From Oscillospiraceae bacterium (lineage in GTDB: Bacteria > Bacillota > Clostridia > Oscillospirales > Oscillospiraceae), in NCBI GenBank assembly GCA_910575695.1, contig CAJTGJ010000002.1, positions 124,001-188,000 of the forward strand: 64,000 nucleotides of DNA, read 5' to 3'. Within the stretch, counting starts at the first letter, position 1; every line of letters starts with the position of its first letter. The notes beneath the pieces were generated by a model. That model saw only the letters and a program-made list of their open reading frames with translations. It searched no databases and was not told where the DNA came from. The translations under genes were made by a program, and so were the position numbers. Below are positions 7,570 through 15,828 of the stretch, one piece after another.

Positions 7570-8616
7570 TCAGATTCCCAGCAACTCACACGCGGCCAAA
7601 GCGGCGGCCGCTTCGATAACCGGCACCGCCCGGTGGACCACGCAGGGGTCGTGCCGCCCCTGCAGCTCCAGCACGGCGTTTTCGTGCTTTGCCAGGTCAA
7701 CGGTAAACTGCTGGCGGGCGATGGAGGGGGTGGGGCGCATGGCTACCTCAAACACCAGCGGCATCCCGTTGGTGATCCCCCCGTTGACTCCCCCGGCGCA
7801 GTTCTGCTCCGCCCTGACGGAGCCGTCGGTGTCCACGTACAGCGGGTCGTTGGCCTCCGAGCCCCGCATGAGGGCGAAGGCCGCTCCCGCCCCGAAGGCC
7901 ACCGCCTTGACGGCGGGGACGGCGAACAGGTACTGGGAGAAAATGCCCTCGGCGTTCCCCCCGAAGTCCGGGGAGCCCAGCCCGGGGGGCAGGCCGAATA
8001 CCCCGCACTCAATGGCCCCGCCCACAGAATCCTGCTGGTTTTTGGCCTCTGAAATGGCCTCCCGCATCTCCGCGCCCTTTTCGTCGCTGAGGACGGGGAA
8101 GTCCTTGGCGGCGCAGGCGCACAGGGATTCCCAATCCTCCAGGGCGTCGTCGTTGATGCCGTAGATGGTGGAGATGTGCGCCCCCACCCGCACGCCCTTT
8201 TGGGCCAGGATCTGCTTGGCCACGCCCCCGGCGAACACCAGCGGCGCGGTGAGCCGCCCGGAGAAGTGCCCCCCGCCCCGGTAGTCCTGGAAGCCGCCGT
8301 AGCGCACGTGGGCGGGGTAGTCGGCGTGGCCGGGGCGGGCCAGGTCCTTGGTACGGGAATAGTCCTTGGAGCGGGTGTCCGTGTTTTCGATGACGGCGCA
8401 CAGCGGCGCGCCGGTGGTGCGGCCCTCGAACACGCCGGACAGGACGCGGGGCTCGTCCGCCTCCTTCCGGGCGGTGGACAGGGCGTTTTTCCCTGGGGCG
8501 CGGCGGGCCAGATCAAAGCGGATGGCGTCCAGATCCAGCGCCAGCCCGGCGGGGACGCCCTCCAGCACCACGCCGATGGCGGGGCCGTGGGATTCGCCGA
8601 AAATGGTATATTTCAT
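7570..8616 (-). CDS. aroC: Chorismate synthase
   Basis: 348 aa. Makes chorismate from EPSP using reduced FMN. Seen: FGESHG at 6-11, the signature RPGHADYP, and GGGHFSGR. All family landmarks are present in order. The ATG follows AAGGAG. It begins 123 nt after the GNAT gene, a gap that contains a palindromic repeat, so part of its transcript level may depend on read-through of that structure. Confidence 0.96.
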   Translation of the reverse strand: MKYTIFGESHGPAIGVVLEGVPAGLALDLDAIRFDLARRAPGKNALSTARKEADEPRVLSGVFEGRTTGAPLCAVIENTDTRSKDYSRTKDLARPGHADYPAHVRYGGFQDYRGGGHFSGRLTAPLVFAGGVAKQILAQKGVRVGAHISTIYGINDDALEDWESLCACAAKDFPVLSDEKGAEMREAISEAKNQQDSVGGAIECGVFGLPPGLGSPDFGGNAEGIFSQYLFAVPAVKAVAFGAGAAFALMRGSEANDPLYVDTDGSVRAEQNCAGGVNGGITNGMPLVFEVAMRPTPSIARQQFTVDLAKHENAVLELQGRHDPCVVHRAVPVIEAAAALAACELLGI

Positions 8617-8641
8617 GGCGGCACTCCTTTCGCTTTAGGGC

Positions 8642-8695
8642 CTTCCTTTTTCTTTGAAAAGAAAAAGGAAGCGAAAAAGAAACTTGAAGCTCGTT
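8642..8695 (+). repeat. Palindromic intergenic repeat, copy 1
   Basis: A perfect inverted repeat, arm CTTCCTTTTTCTTT, with a 2-nt GA centre (8642-8671), followed by a conserved tail GCGAAAAAGAAACTTGAAGCTCG. It lies downstream of the GNAT gene and upstream of aroC. Copies 2 and 3 are at 20146 and 22867. Function unknown; it could act as a transcription terminator or mRNA-end stabiliser. Confidence 0.75.
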
Positions 8696-8739
8696 TCCTC
8701 CGTGTGCGCTGGATGGAAATGCTGCGTCGGCGACAAAGA

Positions 8740-9270
8740 TTAAGGCACCTTGATCCAATAGCGTTCCAGGTCAACGTCCTCGTCCGGCTCGTGGATGGTG
8801 CTCTCATACACGCCGCCCTGGGACAGGATGGTGCGGCGGCTGCCCTCGTTGCCTGTTTTACAGGTGATGAGCACCCGGTCAAGGCCCAGCTCCTTGCAGA
8901 AGAGCAGGGCCAGCCGGAGCATTTCCTTTGCGTACCCGCGCCGCCGCTCACCGGGCCGGACGGAATAGCCGATATTCCCGCCGAACTTCTCCAGATACTC
9001 ATTGAAATAGTGGCGCACGTCGATCATGCCCACCAGCCTGTTGTCCGATTCCCGGACGGCCAGAAACAGGGTGGCCTGGACCCTCCCCTCCGGGATGGTG
9101 GCGGGGTCGGTGTAGGAGCGCACCTCTGCCAGCCACTCTGCCGGGTTTTCCGTTGTGCGCAGGCGGCCGCAGCCGTCCATGGAACTGTCCGCGTCCTGGC
9201 ACTCCTGACGGTAGGCCCGCACCTGGTCTAAATATTCCTCACTGGGGAAGATCAATTTGATTGTTTCCAT
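8740..9270 (-). CDS. GNAT family N-acetyltransferase
   Basis: 176 aa. Seen: the acetyl-CoA-binding segment IGYSVRPGERRRGYAKEML (about 100-118, R/Q-x-x-G-x-G/A type) and a C-terminal TCKTGNEGSRRTI typical of GNATs in which Asn follows beta-5. The acceptor substrate cannot be predicted. It sits between aroA and aroC on the same strand (42 nt after aroA), so it is probably co-transcribed with the shikimate genes. Confidence 0.85.
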   Translation of the reverse strand: METIKLIFPSEEYLDQVRAYRQECQDADSSMDGCGRLRTTENPAEWLAEVRSYTDPATIPEGRVQATLFLAVRESDNRLVGMIDVRHYFNEYLEKFGGNIGYSVRPGERRRGYAKEMLRLALLFCKELGLDRVLITCKTGNEGSRRTILSQGGVYESTIHEPDEDVDLERYWIKVP

Positions 9271-9312
9271 CTGAATTTTCCTCTCTTTCTTTTGGATGTC
9301 CGTGCTTGTGCC

Positions 9313-10560
9313 CTACGGTGTGCGCCGGACGTTTCCGCCTAATTGTCCGTATACCTCCCAGAAATCCGGGTAGGACTTGGCCACGCACTGTGCGCCGGTT
9401 ATGGTAATGGGCGTTTCGCACCGGGTGGCGGCGATGGCCGCCATCATGGCAATGCGGTGGTCGTTGAAGCTGTCCACCGCCGCGCCGCCGGACAGCGTTT
9501 CTTTGCCCCGAATTTCCAGGAAGTCCGGGCCCTCGGTTATGTCCGCGCCCAGGGCGCCGAGCACCGCCGTGACGGAGGCCAGACGGTCGCTCTCCTTGAT
9601 GCGCAGGCGGGCGGCGTTGGTCAGGCGGGTGGCGCGGCCCGCCCGGAGGGCCGCTGCCGCCGCCAGGGGTGGGACTAAATCGGGACAGCCGGACACGTCC
9701 AGCGCCAGATCCCCCGGCCCGCTCAGCGCCAATAGCTGCTCCATAACCACCCGGTCGCCCTGGAGGGAATAGGGATCCATCCCAGCTGGGACCACCGGAT
9801 TGCCAAGGGCGCCTGCGGCGTACCAAAATGCCGCCTGGGACCAGTCCGCCTCCACGGCGGCGTTTGCGGCCCGGTAGGTCTGGTTTCCCTGGGGATGATA
9901 GTGGGGGGGCAGGGACAGGGTGACGGGCAGCTCCACCCCGAATTGGGCCATGACCCGGAGCGTCATTTGAATGTAGCCCTCGCTCTCCAGGGGGGAGGTG
10001 GGGATGATGGCGGACGGGCCGTTGAGCAGGGGCAGGGCGAACAGCAGCCCGGTGAAAAACTGGGAGGACACATTCCCCGGCAGACAGTACACGCCGGGGG
10101 TGAGCAGCCCGGCGACGGTGAGCACGCCGTCCTTCCGCTCATAAAAGACGCCCTTTTCGTCAAACAGGTCGAAATAGGGCTTCTGGGGCCGCTCCATCAG
10201 CCGCCCGTGTCCGGTGAAGATCCCGCCCCCCCGCACCGCCAGGGCGATGGGGATCAGAAAGCGCAGGGTGGAGCCGCTCTCCCCGCAGTCCAGGTGGGGA
10301 TAGGCCATCCGGCGCAGGGGGGACATGGAGTTGGCCCCCATGCCCCGGACGGTGACGGTGGAGCCGTCCACGGCAAAGCCGGCCCCCAGCTCCCCCAGGC
10401 ACCGGAGGGTGGCCTCAATGTCCTGGGAGAAGGCCACGTTGGAGATGACGCTCTCCCCGTCCGCCAGGGCGGCGGCGATGAGCAGCCGGTGGGCCTGGGA
10501 CTTGGAGGGAGGCGGGGTGACGCTCCCGCTCAATTTACTTGGGGTGATGGTGATATCCAT
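9313..10560 (-). CDS. aroA: 3-phosphoshikimate 1-carboxyvinyltransferase (EPSP synthase)
   Basis: 415 aa. Transfers enolpyruvyl from PEP to shikimate 3-phosphate. Seen: PPSKSQAHRLLIAAAL (substrate Lys/Ser/Arg near 18-26), ESGSTLRFLIP (the PEP-binding loop, G-x-S-G-T-x-x-R type), KESDRLA, and FNDHRIAMM near the C-terminus. Ser replaces the usual Thr after Gly in the PEP loop, placing it outside the classical E. coli-like class I motif. It follows aroB by 26 nt with GGGAGG before the ATG. Confidence 0.95.
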   Translation of the reverse strand: MDITITPSKLSGSVTPPPSKSQAHRLLIAAALADGESVISNVAFSQDIEATLRCLGELGAGFAVDGSTVTVRGMGANSMSPLRRMAYPHLDCGESGSTLRFLIPIALAVRGGGIFTGHGRLMERPQKPYFDLFDEKGVFYERKDGVLTVAGLLTPGVYCLPGNVSSQFFTGLLFALPLLNGPSAIIPTSPLESEGYIQMTLRVMAQFGVELPVTLSLPPHYHPQGNQTYRAANAAVEADWSQAAFWYAAGALGNPVVPAGMDPYSLQGDRVVMEQLLALSGPGDLALDVSGCPDLVPPLAAAAALRAGRATRLTNAARLRIKESDRLASVTAVLGALGADITEGPDFLEIRGKETLSGGAAVDSFNDHRIAMMAAIAATRCETPITITGAQCVAKSYPDFWEVYGQLGGNVRRTP

Positions 10561-10586
10561 GAAGCATACCTCCCGGAAAATACGGG

Positions 10587-11669
10587 TCAGGGGATTTTGT
10601 GGAACGAGCCGAGCAGGCGAACCAGCTGTGCCTTGGGCATCTTATAGGGGACGGCGCGCCCGATTTTGTCCAGCAGGATGGCGGTGACGTCCGCCCCCGT
10701 CCCCTTCTTGTCCCGGCCCACGGCGGCGGCGTAGGTGGCCGCGTCGCAGGGGATGGACGTGGGCAGGCCAAGGGACGCCAGCGCGTCCTCGATTTTTCCG
10801 GGCACGTCCGCCGGGGTGACGCCCAGGGACACCCCCAGCCTGGCGGCGGCGCACATTCCCGCCGCTACCGCCTCGCCGTGGCTCCACTGGGTATAATGCC
10901 CCGCCAGCTCGTAGGCGTGGCCCAGGGTGTGGCCGAAGTTCAAAATCATCCGCAGGCCGGTGTCCAGCTCGTCCTCCGTGACTACCTGCCGCTTGATATC
11001 ACAGCAGGTATACAAAATATGTTCGATGTCCGCCATCAATTCCGGTCTGGAGGGGCGGGCGGTGAGGAACTCAAAGAAGCCGGCGTCCCAGATACAGCCG
11101 TACTTGACCACCTCCGCCATCCCCTCCATGAACTGGGGCAGGTTCAGGGTGTTCAGCACGTTCGGGTCCATGAGCACCAGCCTGGGCTGGTAGAATGCGC
11201 CAGCCAGATTTTTTCCCGCGTTCAGGTCGATGGCCACCTTGCCTCCCACGGAGGAATCCACCTGGGCCAGCAGGGTGGTGGGGATCTGCACGAAGCCCAC
11301 CCCCCGCAGGACGGTGGCGGCGGCAAAGCCCGCCAGATCCCCCACCACGCCGCCGCCTAAAGCCACCACGCCGTCGGTGCGGGTGAGTCCGAAGTCCATG
11401 AACCCCTCCCAGAGCCGGGAAAGCTGGGCCGCGTTTTTGCTTTTCTCCCCGGCGGGGACAACGAACAGCCGCGCTTCAAATCCGGCGGCGGTCAGGCTGT
11501 CCAGCAGGGGCTTGCGGTAAAGAGGCTCCACATTGCTGTCGGTGACCGCCGCCAGCTTGGACGCCTGGGGCAGGACCGCCCGCACCCGCTCCCCCGCCTG
11601 GGCCAGCAGGCCCCGCTGGATCAAGATGTCGTACTCCCGGCCCGGCAGGGCCACGGTCAGCGTTTTCAT
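10587..11669 (-). CDS. aroB: 3-dehydroquinate synthase
   Basis: 360 aa. Cyclises DAHP to 3-dehydroquinate; NAD- and metal-dependent. Seen: GGGVVGDLAGFAAA (NAD site), PTTLLAQVDSSVGGK, NFGHTLGHA (metal His) and HGEAVAAGM. The ATG at 11669 has AAGGGGG seven bases upstream and is preferred over the in-frame TTG at 11675, which would sit too close to that site. Twelve nt separate it from the DUF6054-like gene. Confidence 0.95.
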   Translation of the reverse strand: MKTLTVALPGREYDILIQRGLLAQAGERVRAVLPQASKLAAVTDSNVEPLYRKPLLDSLTAAGFEARLFVVPAGEKSKNAAQLSRLWEGFMDFGLTRTDGVVALGGGVVGDLAGFAAATVLRGVGFVQIPTTLLAQVDSSVGGKVAIDLNAGKNLAGAFYQPRLVLMDPNVLNTLNLPQFMEGMAEVVKYGCIWDAGFFEFLTARPSRPELMADIEHILYTCCDIKRQVVTEDELDTGLRMILNFGHTLGHAYELAGHYTQWSHGEAVAAGMCAAARLGVSLGVTPADVPGKIEDALASLGLPTSIPCDAATYAAAVGRDKKGTGADVTAILLDKIGRAVPYKMPKAQLVRLLGSFHKIP

Positions 11670-11681
11670 CGCCAATCCCCC

Positions 11682-12014
11682 TTACAGCGTGTCCACCACC
11701 CTGGCCAGGGTGTCCAAAAACGCTTCCTCGCCAAAGGTGTTCATCTTGAAAAGCATGGCCTGACTGCCCCCGGCGGTGATGGCGGTGAGGTGCAGCCGGT
11801 CCCCCTCCCCGGCCAGGGTGACGCACATGGCCACCCGGTTGCCGCCCAGGGCGCTGTACCGCTCGTACATCCGCACCGACACCTGGACAGGGCCGATGGA
11901 GAAGTCCGAGCGGTCCTCCAATGTGGCGGACATACTCCCGTTCAGCACGGCCTGGTCCAGCCGCCAGAGAACGTTGTCAAAGTTTCCGGTGATGATGCGT
12001 TCCAATTTTGCCAT
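11682..12014 (-). CDS. DUF6054-like small protein
   Basis: 110 aa. It resembles what I recall of the DUF6054 family: N-terminal FDxxLxxLDxxxLxGSxSAxLED, RMYERYSxxGGNRV in the middle and AITAGGSQAMLFKMNTFGEEAFL near the end. No catalytic motif, signal peptide or membrane segment is visible. It lies between aroF and aroB with short gaps (21 and 12 nt), so it is an operon member; a role in aromatic synthesis is only suggested by position. Confidence 0.7.
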   Translation of the reverse strand: MAKLERIITGNFDNVLWRLDQAVLNGSMSATLEDRSDFSIGPVQVSVRMYERYSALGGNRVAMCVTLAGEGDRLHLTAITAGGSQAMLFKMNTFGEEAFLDTLARVVDTL

Positions 12015-12035
12015 GATGCCGCTCCTTTCTCAGCG

Positions 12036-13058
12036 TCAGACCAGCTTTTTGCCCATCAATCCGATCAGCGGGTCCAGCCTGCCCATGAGGCGCCGGAATT
12101 TTTCCGGCGTCAGGGACTGGGCCCCGTCGCACTTGGCGCGGGGCGGATCGTTGTGGACCTCCACCATCAGGCCGTCCGCCCCCACCGCCACCGCCGCCAT
12201 GGCCAGCGGCTCCACCATCCAGTACATACCCGCCGCGTGGGAGGGGTCCACCACAATGGGCAGATGGCTCATGTTCCGGATGGCCGGGATGGCGGACAGG
12301 TCCAGGGTGTTGCGGGTGTAGGTCTCGAAGGTGCGTACGCCCCGCTCGCACAAAATCACGTTTTCATTGCCCGCGGCCATGATGTATTCCGCCGACATGA
12401 TCCACTCCTCGTAGGTGTTGGCCAGCCCCCGCTTGAGCAGGATGGGCTTGGACAGCCTGCCCACCTCCTTCAGCAGGTCGAAGTTCTGCATATTCCGGGC
12501 GCCTACCTGCACCAGATCTACCTTTTCCTCGAACAGCTCGCAGCAGCGCGGCGCCATGATCTCGGACACGATGGGCAGTCCGGTGTCCGCCTTGGCCTCC
12601 AGCAGGAGCTCCAGGGCGTCCGCGCCCATCCCCTGGAACGAGTAGGGGGAGGTGCGGGGCTTGAACGCGCCCCCCCGGAGCAGGGCCGCTCCCGCCTCCT
12701 TCACGTCCCGGGCCACCCCCACGATCTGTTCCTCGCTCTCCACCGAGCAGGGTCCGGCGATGACAGTGAACCGGTCCCCGCCGCCGATGGGCACGCCGCA
12801 CACGTCCACCGTGGAGTCCTCCGGGTGGAATTTGCGGTTGGCCTTTTTGTAGGGCTCCTGCACCCGCATGACCCGCTCCACATTGTCGTTCATGGACAGC
12901 TTGTCCATGTCGATGTGGGCGGTGTCCCCCACCAGGCCCAGGATGGAGCAGCCCACGCCGCGGGTGTGTCCTACGGTGACGCCGTGGTCCCGTTCCAGCT
13001 GGGACACCAGGGTTTGAATTGCCTCCTGGCTTACGCCGGGCTTCATCACAATTACCAT
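12036..13058 (-). CDS. aroF: 3-deoxy-7-phosphoheptulonate synthase (DAHP synthase, type I beta)
   Basis: 340 aa. First step of the shikimate pathway (PEP + erythrose 4-phosphate). The N-terminal about 75 residues (MVIVMKPG, VGHTRGVGCSILGLVGD) form the ferredoxin-like regulatory domain of the Thermotoga-type enzyme. The TIM barrel follows with AGPCSVES, GGAFKPRTSPYSFQG, KRG, and DPSHAAG. The ATG at 13058 has AAGGAGAG upstream. It is the first structural gene of the operon, behind a leader peptide and attenuator. Confidence 0.95.
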   Translation of the reverse strand: MVIVMKPGVSQEAIQTLVSQLERDHGVTVGHTRGVGCSILGLVGDTAHIDMDKLSMNDNVERVMRVQEPYKKANRKFHPEDSTVDVCGVPIGGGDRFTVIAGPCSVESEEQIVGVARDVKEAGAALLRGGAFKPRTSPYSFQGMGADALELLLEAKADTGLPIVSEIMAPRCCELFEEKVDLVQVGARNMQNFDLLKEVGRLSKPILLKRGLANTYEEWIMSAEYIMAAGNENVILCERGVRTFETYTRNTLDLSAIPAIRNMSHLPIVVDPSHAAGMYWMVEPLAMAAVAVGADGLMVEVHNDPPRAKCDGAQSLTPEKFRRLMGRLDPLIGLMGKKLV

Positions 13059-13076
13059 AACTCGATCTCTCCTTGA

Positions 13077-13119
13077 TGAAAATAAAAGAAGCCCATAGAC
13101 CTGTGCGGTCCATGAGCCT
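13077..13119 (-). terminator. Attenuator hairpin in the aroF leader
   Basis: On the minus strand AGGCTCATGGACC (13119-13107) pairs with GGTCTATGGGCTT (13101-13089) over 13 bp (three G-U), loop of 5 nt, followed by CTTTTATTTT. It lies between the leader peptide stop and the aroF ribosome site, as expected for an attenuator. I could not identify the antiterminator partner with certainty. Confidence 0.8.
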
Positions 13120-13159
13120 CCCGAATCGCTGAATCCAGGCGGGGCCTGCCGCCCCCCGC

Positions 13160-13255
13160 TCACGCGCCGCGTTTGACCATGCCAAAAGAGCCGAACCCGT
13201 TAAATCGAGTCCAGCCGAAGGTAAAGGTGAAGCTGTGGGCGTGGGAGAGAGACAT
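13160..13255 (-). CDS. Phe-rich leader peptide of the aromatic amino acid operon
   Basis: 31 codons, ATG at 13255 preceded by GAGGT at 7 nt. The encoded peptide contains SFTFTFGWTRFNGFGSF: six Phe codons and one Trp within 16 residues. This density is the signature of ribosome-mediated attenuation by charged tRNA-Phe (and perhaps tRNA-Trp). The stop codon is 40 nt before the terminator hairpin. It is directly downstream of a strong promoter and upstream of aroF. The coding call rests on composition and context; translation is not proven. Confidence 0.8.
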   Translation of the reverse strand: MSLSHAHSFTFTFGWTRFNGFGSFGMVKRGA

Positions 13256-13288
13256 GGGATTTACCTCGCTGCGTTTGGATTTGGAGAC

Positions 13289-13317
13289 ATTATATCCTTT
13301 AAGGCGGTAAAATGCAA
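13289..13317 (-). promoter_or_regulatory. Sigma-A promoter of the aromatic operon
   Basis: On the minus strand TTGCAT (13317-13312), 17-nt spacer, TATAAT (13294-13289). Transcription would begin near 13281, about 26 nt before the leader peptide ATG. It is the only clear promoter found for the 10-kb minus-strand array. Confidence 0.85.
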
Positions 13318-13407
13318 GAGCTTTTTTCCTTGACTTTCTCCGCTCCAGGCGGTTAAATGGAAGATGATGAGAACAGCCCCGGGCCCTGCGGGGGAAAGGA
13401 GAGGCTT

Positions 13408-14079
13408 ATGAAGATCCTGATTGTGGAAGATGAAAAGCCGCTGGCGGAGTCGGTGAAGGCGCTGCTGGAGAAGCAGGGCTTTGAGGCGGAGTGCGTCTAT
13501 GACGGCCTCAGCGGGCTGGAATACGCCCGGTCGGGGGGATACGACCTGCTGATCCTGGATGTGATGCTGCCGGGGCTGGACGGCCGGGCGGTGGCGGAGC
13601 GGGTGCGGGCCGGACGGTGCGGCACGCCCATTCTGATGCTGACCGCCCTGTCCGGGGTGGACGACCGGGTGGCGGGGCTGGACGCCGGGGCGGACTACTA
13701 CCTGGCCAAGCCCTTTGACAGCCGGGAGCTGCTGGCCTGCGTCAACGCCCTGCTCCGCCGCCAGGGGGGACAGGTGGACGAGCTGGCCCTGGGCAATACG
13801 GCGCTGGAGCTGGGGTCCTGCACCCTGGTGTGCGGGGAAAAAACCGTCCAGCTGTCCGCCAAGGAGTTCGAGGTCATGCGGTTCCTGCTCAGCGCCAAAA
13901 ACGGCATTTCCTCCAAGGAGGCCATTTTGGCCAAGGTGTGGGGGCACGATTCCAACGCGGTGGAAAACCATGTGGAGGTGTATGTGGGCTTCCTGCGGAA
14001 AAAGCTGGCCAGCATCGGCTCCAACCTGCGCATCGAGGCGGTCCGGCGGCTGGGCTACCGGCTGGAGGCGGAGGAGTGA
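13408..14079 (+). CDS. OmpR/PhoB-family response regulator (orphan)
   Basis: 223 aa. N-terminal receiver: acidic Glu7/Asp8, phospho-acceptor Asp51 in LILDVMLPGLDG, Thr in MLTAL and Lys in LAKPF. The C-terminal winged helix has LSAKEFEVMRFLL, AILAKVWG and VEVYVGFLRKKL, so it binds DNA. The ATG after AAAGGAGAGG is chosen; the frame is open further upstream without a ribosome site. No histidine kinase gene is adjacent, so its partner must be elsewhere. It is divergent from the aromatic operon, with about 150 nt between start codons. Confidence 0.9.
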   Translation: MKILIVEDEKPLAESVKALLEKQGFEAECVYDGLSGLEYARSGGYDLLILDVMLPGLDGRAVAERVRAGRCGTPILMLTALSGVDDRVAGLDAGADYYLAKPFDSRELLACVNALLRRQGGQVDELALGNTALELGSCTLVCGEKTVQLSAKEFEVMRFLLSAKNGISSKEAILAKVWGHDSNAVENHVEVYVGFLRKKLASIGSNLRIEAVRRLGYRLEAEE

Positions 14080-14091
14080 CGCTTCCGGCGG

Positions 14092-14120
14092 TGGACTTTG
14101 CCTGTGAAATCTGCTATACT
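14092..14120 (+). promoter_or_regulatory. Extended -10 promoter of the yifB gene
   Basis: TGGACT (14092-14097), 17-nt spacer, TATACT (14115-14120) preceded by TGC. It starts just after the response regulator stop codon, so yifB can be made independently. Confidence 0.65.
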
Positions 14121-14160
14121 GTTCATACCGAATCATACACAGAGAATGGAGGGGCCTGCC

Positions 14161-15684
14161 ATGGTATGCAATGTAATCTCTCTGGGGCTGTACGGGGTGA
14201 CGGGCTATCCCGTCACCGCTGAATGCGCCCTGTCCGGCGGACTGCCCGCCTTTGACGTGGTGGGCCTGCCCGACGCCGCCGTGAAGGAGGCCAGGGAACG
14301 GGTGCGCTCCGCCATCAGGTCCAGCGGCTTTGACTTCCCCGTGTCCCGCATCACCATCAACCTGGCCCCCGCCGACCGGCGCAAGGCGGGGACGGTGTAC
14401 GATCTGCCCATCCTGGTGGGCATACTGGCGGCGGGGGGGCAGCTCCCGCTGAAACAGGAGCGGGACTCCGCCTTTCTGGGGGAGCTGTCCCTGGACGGGC
14501 GGCTCCGCCCGGTATCCGGCATCCTGCCCATGGCGCTGGCGGCGGGGCGCGGGGGCATCAAGAGGCTCTTTGTCCCCGCCGACAACGCCCCCGAGGCCAC
14601 CCTGGCGGACGGCCTGGAGGTGATTCCCGTCCGCACGGTGGAGGAGCTGGCGACGCACCTTACCGGGGAGACGCCCATCTCTCCCGCCCCGGTGTGGCAG
14701 GAGGTCCAGGCTCCGGCGCGGGGCCTGGATTTCAGCGACGTCAAGGGCCAGGAGCACACCAAGCGGGCGCTGGAGATCGCCGCCGCCGGGGGGCACCACG
14801 TCCTGATGTCAGGCAGCCCCGGCTCGGGCAAGTCCATGATGGCCAAGCGCCTGCCCTCCATCCTCCCCGACCTGACCCGTGCGGAGGCGCTGGCCTGCAC
14901 GGAAATATACTCCGTGATGGGCCTGACCACCAAGGAGCACCCCATGGTGCGGCGGCGTCCCTTCCGGGCTCCCCACCACACCATTTCCGCCGCGGGGATG
15001 ACCGGGGGAGGCTCCACCCCCAGGCCGGGGGAGATCTCCCTGGCCCACAACGGCGTGCTGTTTCTGGACGAGCTGCCCGAGTTCCACTCCGACGTGCTGG
15101 AGGTGCTCCGACAGCCCCTGGAGGACGGGCAGACCCAGATCTCCCGGGTGTCCGGCTCGGTGACCTACCCCAGCCGGTTCATGCTGGTGTGCGCCATGAA
15201 CCCGTGCCGGTGCGGCTGGTACGGCCACCCCTCCGGGCGGTGCACCTGCACCGAGCAGTCGGTGCGGCGGTACTTATCCCGTCTGTCCGGACCCATGCTG
15301 GACCGCATCGACATCTGCGTGGATGTGCCCGCCCTGGACTACGACGAGCTGTCCGGCGCGTCCGCCCCGGCGGAGACGTCGGAGGCTATCCGGGCGCGGG
15401 TGAACGCCGCCCGGGCCGTCCAGACCGCCCGGTACGGGCCGGACGGCCCCGCCTGCAACGCCCAGATGGGCCCGAAGGAGCTGCGGGTGTACTGCAAGCT
15501 GGACCAGCCCTGCCAGCAGCTTATCCGGGGCGCTTATGACCGGCTGGGGCTCACCGCCCGGGGGTATGACCGCATCCTGCGGGTGGCCCGGACCATCGCC
15601 GATCTGGACGGGGAGGAGGACATCGCCGTGCATCATCTGGCGGAAGCCCTCCAATACCGCCCCCCGGAGCATCTGAGAGCATAA
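14161..15684 (+). CDS. YifB/ComM family Mg-chelatase-like AAA+ ATPase
   Basis: 507 aa. Domains: an N-terminal Lon-protease-like ChlI domain (about 15-170), AAA+ core with Walker A GSPGSGKS (218-225), Walker B-like VLFLDELPEF, arginine finger region, and a C-terminal Mg-chelatase domain with a Cys-rich MNPCRCGWYG...CTCT zinc-like motif. In naturally competent bacteria ComM is a branch-migration helicase acting on incoming DNA. The nearby comEC supports a DNA uptake link, though the gene is also common in non-competent Clostridia. The ATG at 14161 has GGAGGGG upstream. Confidence 0.93.
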   Translation: MVCNVISLGLYGVTGYPVTAECALSGGLPAFDVVGLPDAAVKEARERVRSAIRSSGFDFPVSRITINLAPADRRKAGTVYDLPILVGILAAGGQLPLKQERDSAFLGELSLDGRLRPVSGILPMALAAGRGGIKRLFVPADNAPEATLADGLEVIPVRTVEELATHLTGETPISPAPVWQEVQAPARGLDFSDVKGQEHTKRALEIAAAGGHHVLMSGSPGSGKSMMAKRLPSILPDLTRAEALACTEIYSVMGLTTKEHPMVRRRPFRAPHHTISAAGMTGGGSTPRPGEISLAHNGVLFLDELPEFHSDVLEVLRQPLEDGQTQISRVSGSVTYPSRFMLVCAMNPCRCGWYGHPSGRCTCTEQSVRRYLSRLSGPMLDRIDICVDVPALDYDELSGASAPAETSEAIRARVNAARAVQTARYGPDGPACNAQMGPKELRVYCKLDQPCQQLIRGAYDRLGLTARGYDRILRVARTIADLDGEEDIAVHHLAEALQYRPPEHLRA

Positions 15685-15793
15685 TGGGGCCCCCGCAAAG
15701 CCGTCCCCCAGGCTTTGTGGGGTGAGGCGCCGCAGCGGAATGAGCAAGCTTTCGCCGCAGGCGGAAGCGAGGGATATGGAGCTTGCGGCGACG

Positions 15794-15828
15794 AAAACCC
15801 GCCCCCGAATATCCGGGGGCGGATTTTT
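15794..15828. terminator. Bidirectional terminator between yifB and the HAD gene
   Basis: AAAACCCGCCCCCG and its near-complement CCGGGGGCGGATTTTT form a GC-rich stem with A/T runs on both sides, serving the convergent yifB (+) and HAD phosphatase (-) genes. The 110 nt between the yifB stop and this hairpin contain another GC stem (CCCCGCAAAGCC/GGCTTTGTGGGG, 15693-15722) and no gene. Confidence 0.85.

Noticed and set aside
13261..14799. Minus-strand frame of 512 codons over the response regulator and yifB start
   Set aside because: Opposes two clear genes and the aro promoter; no motif.
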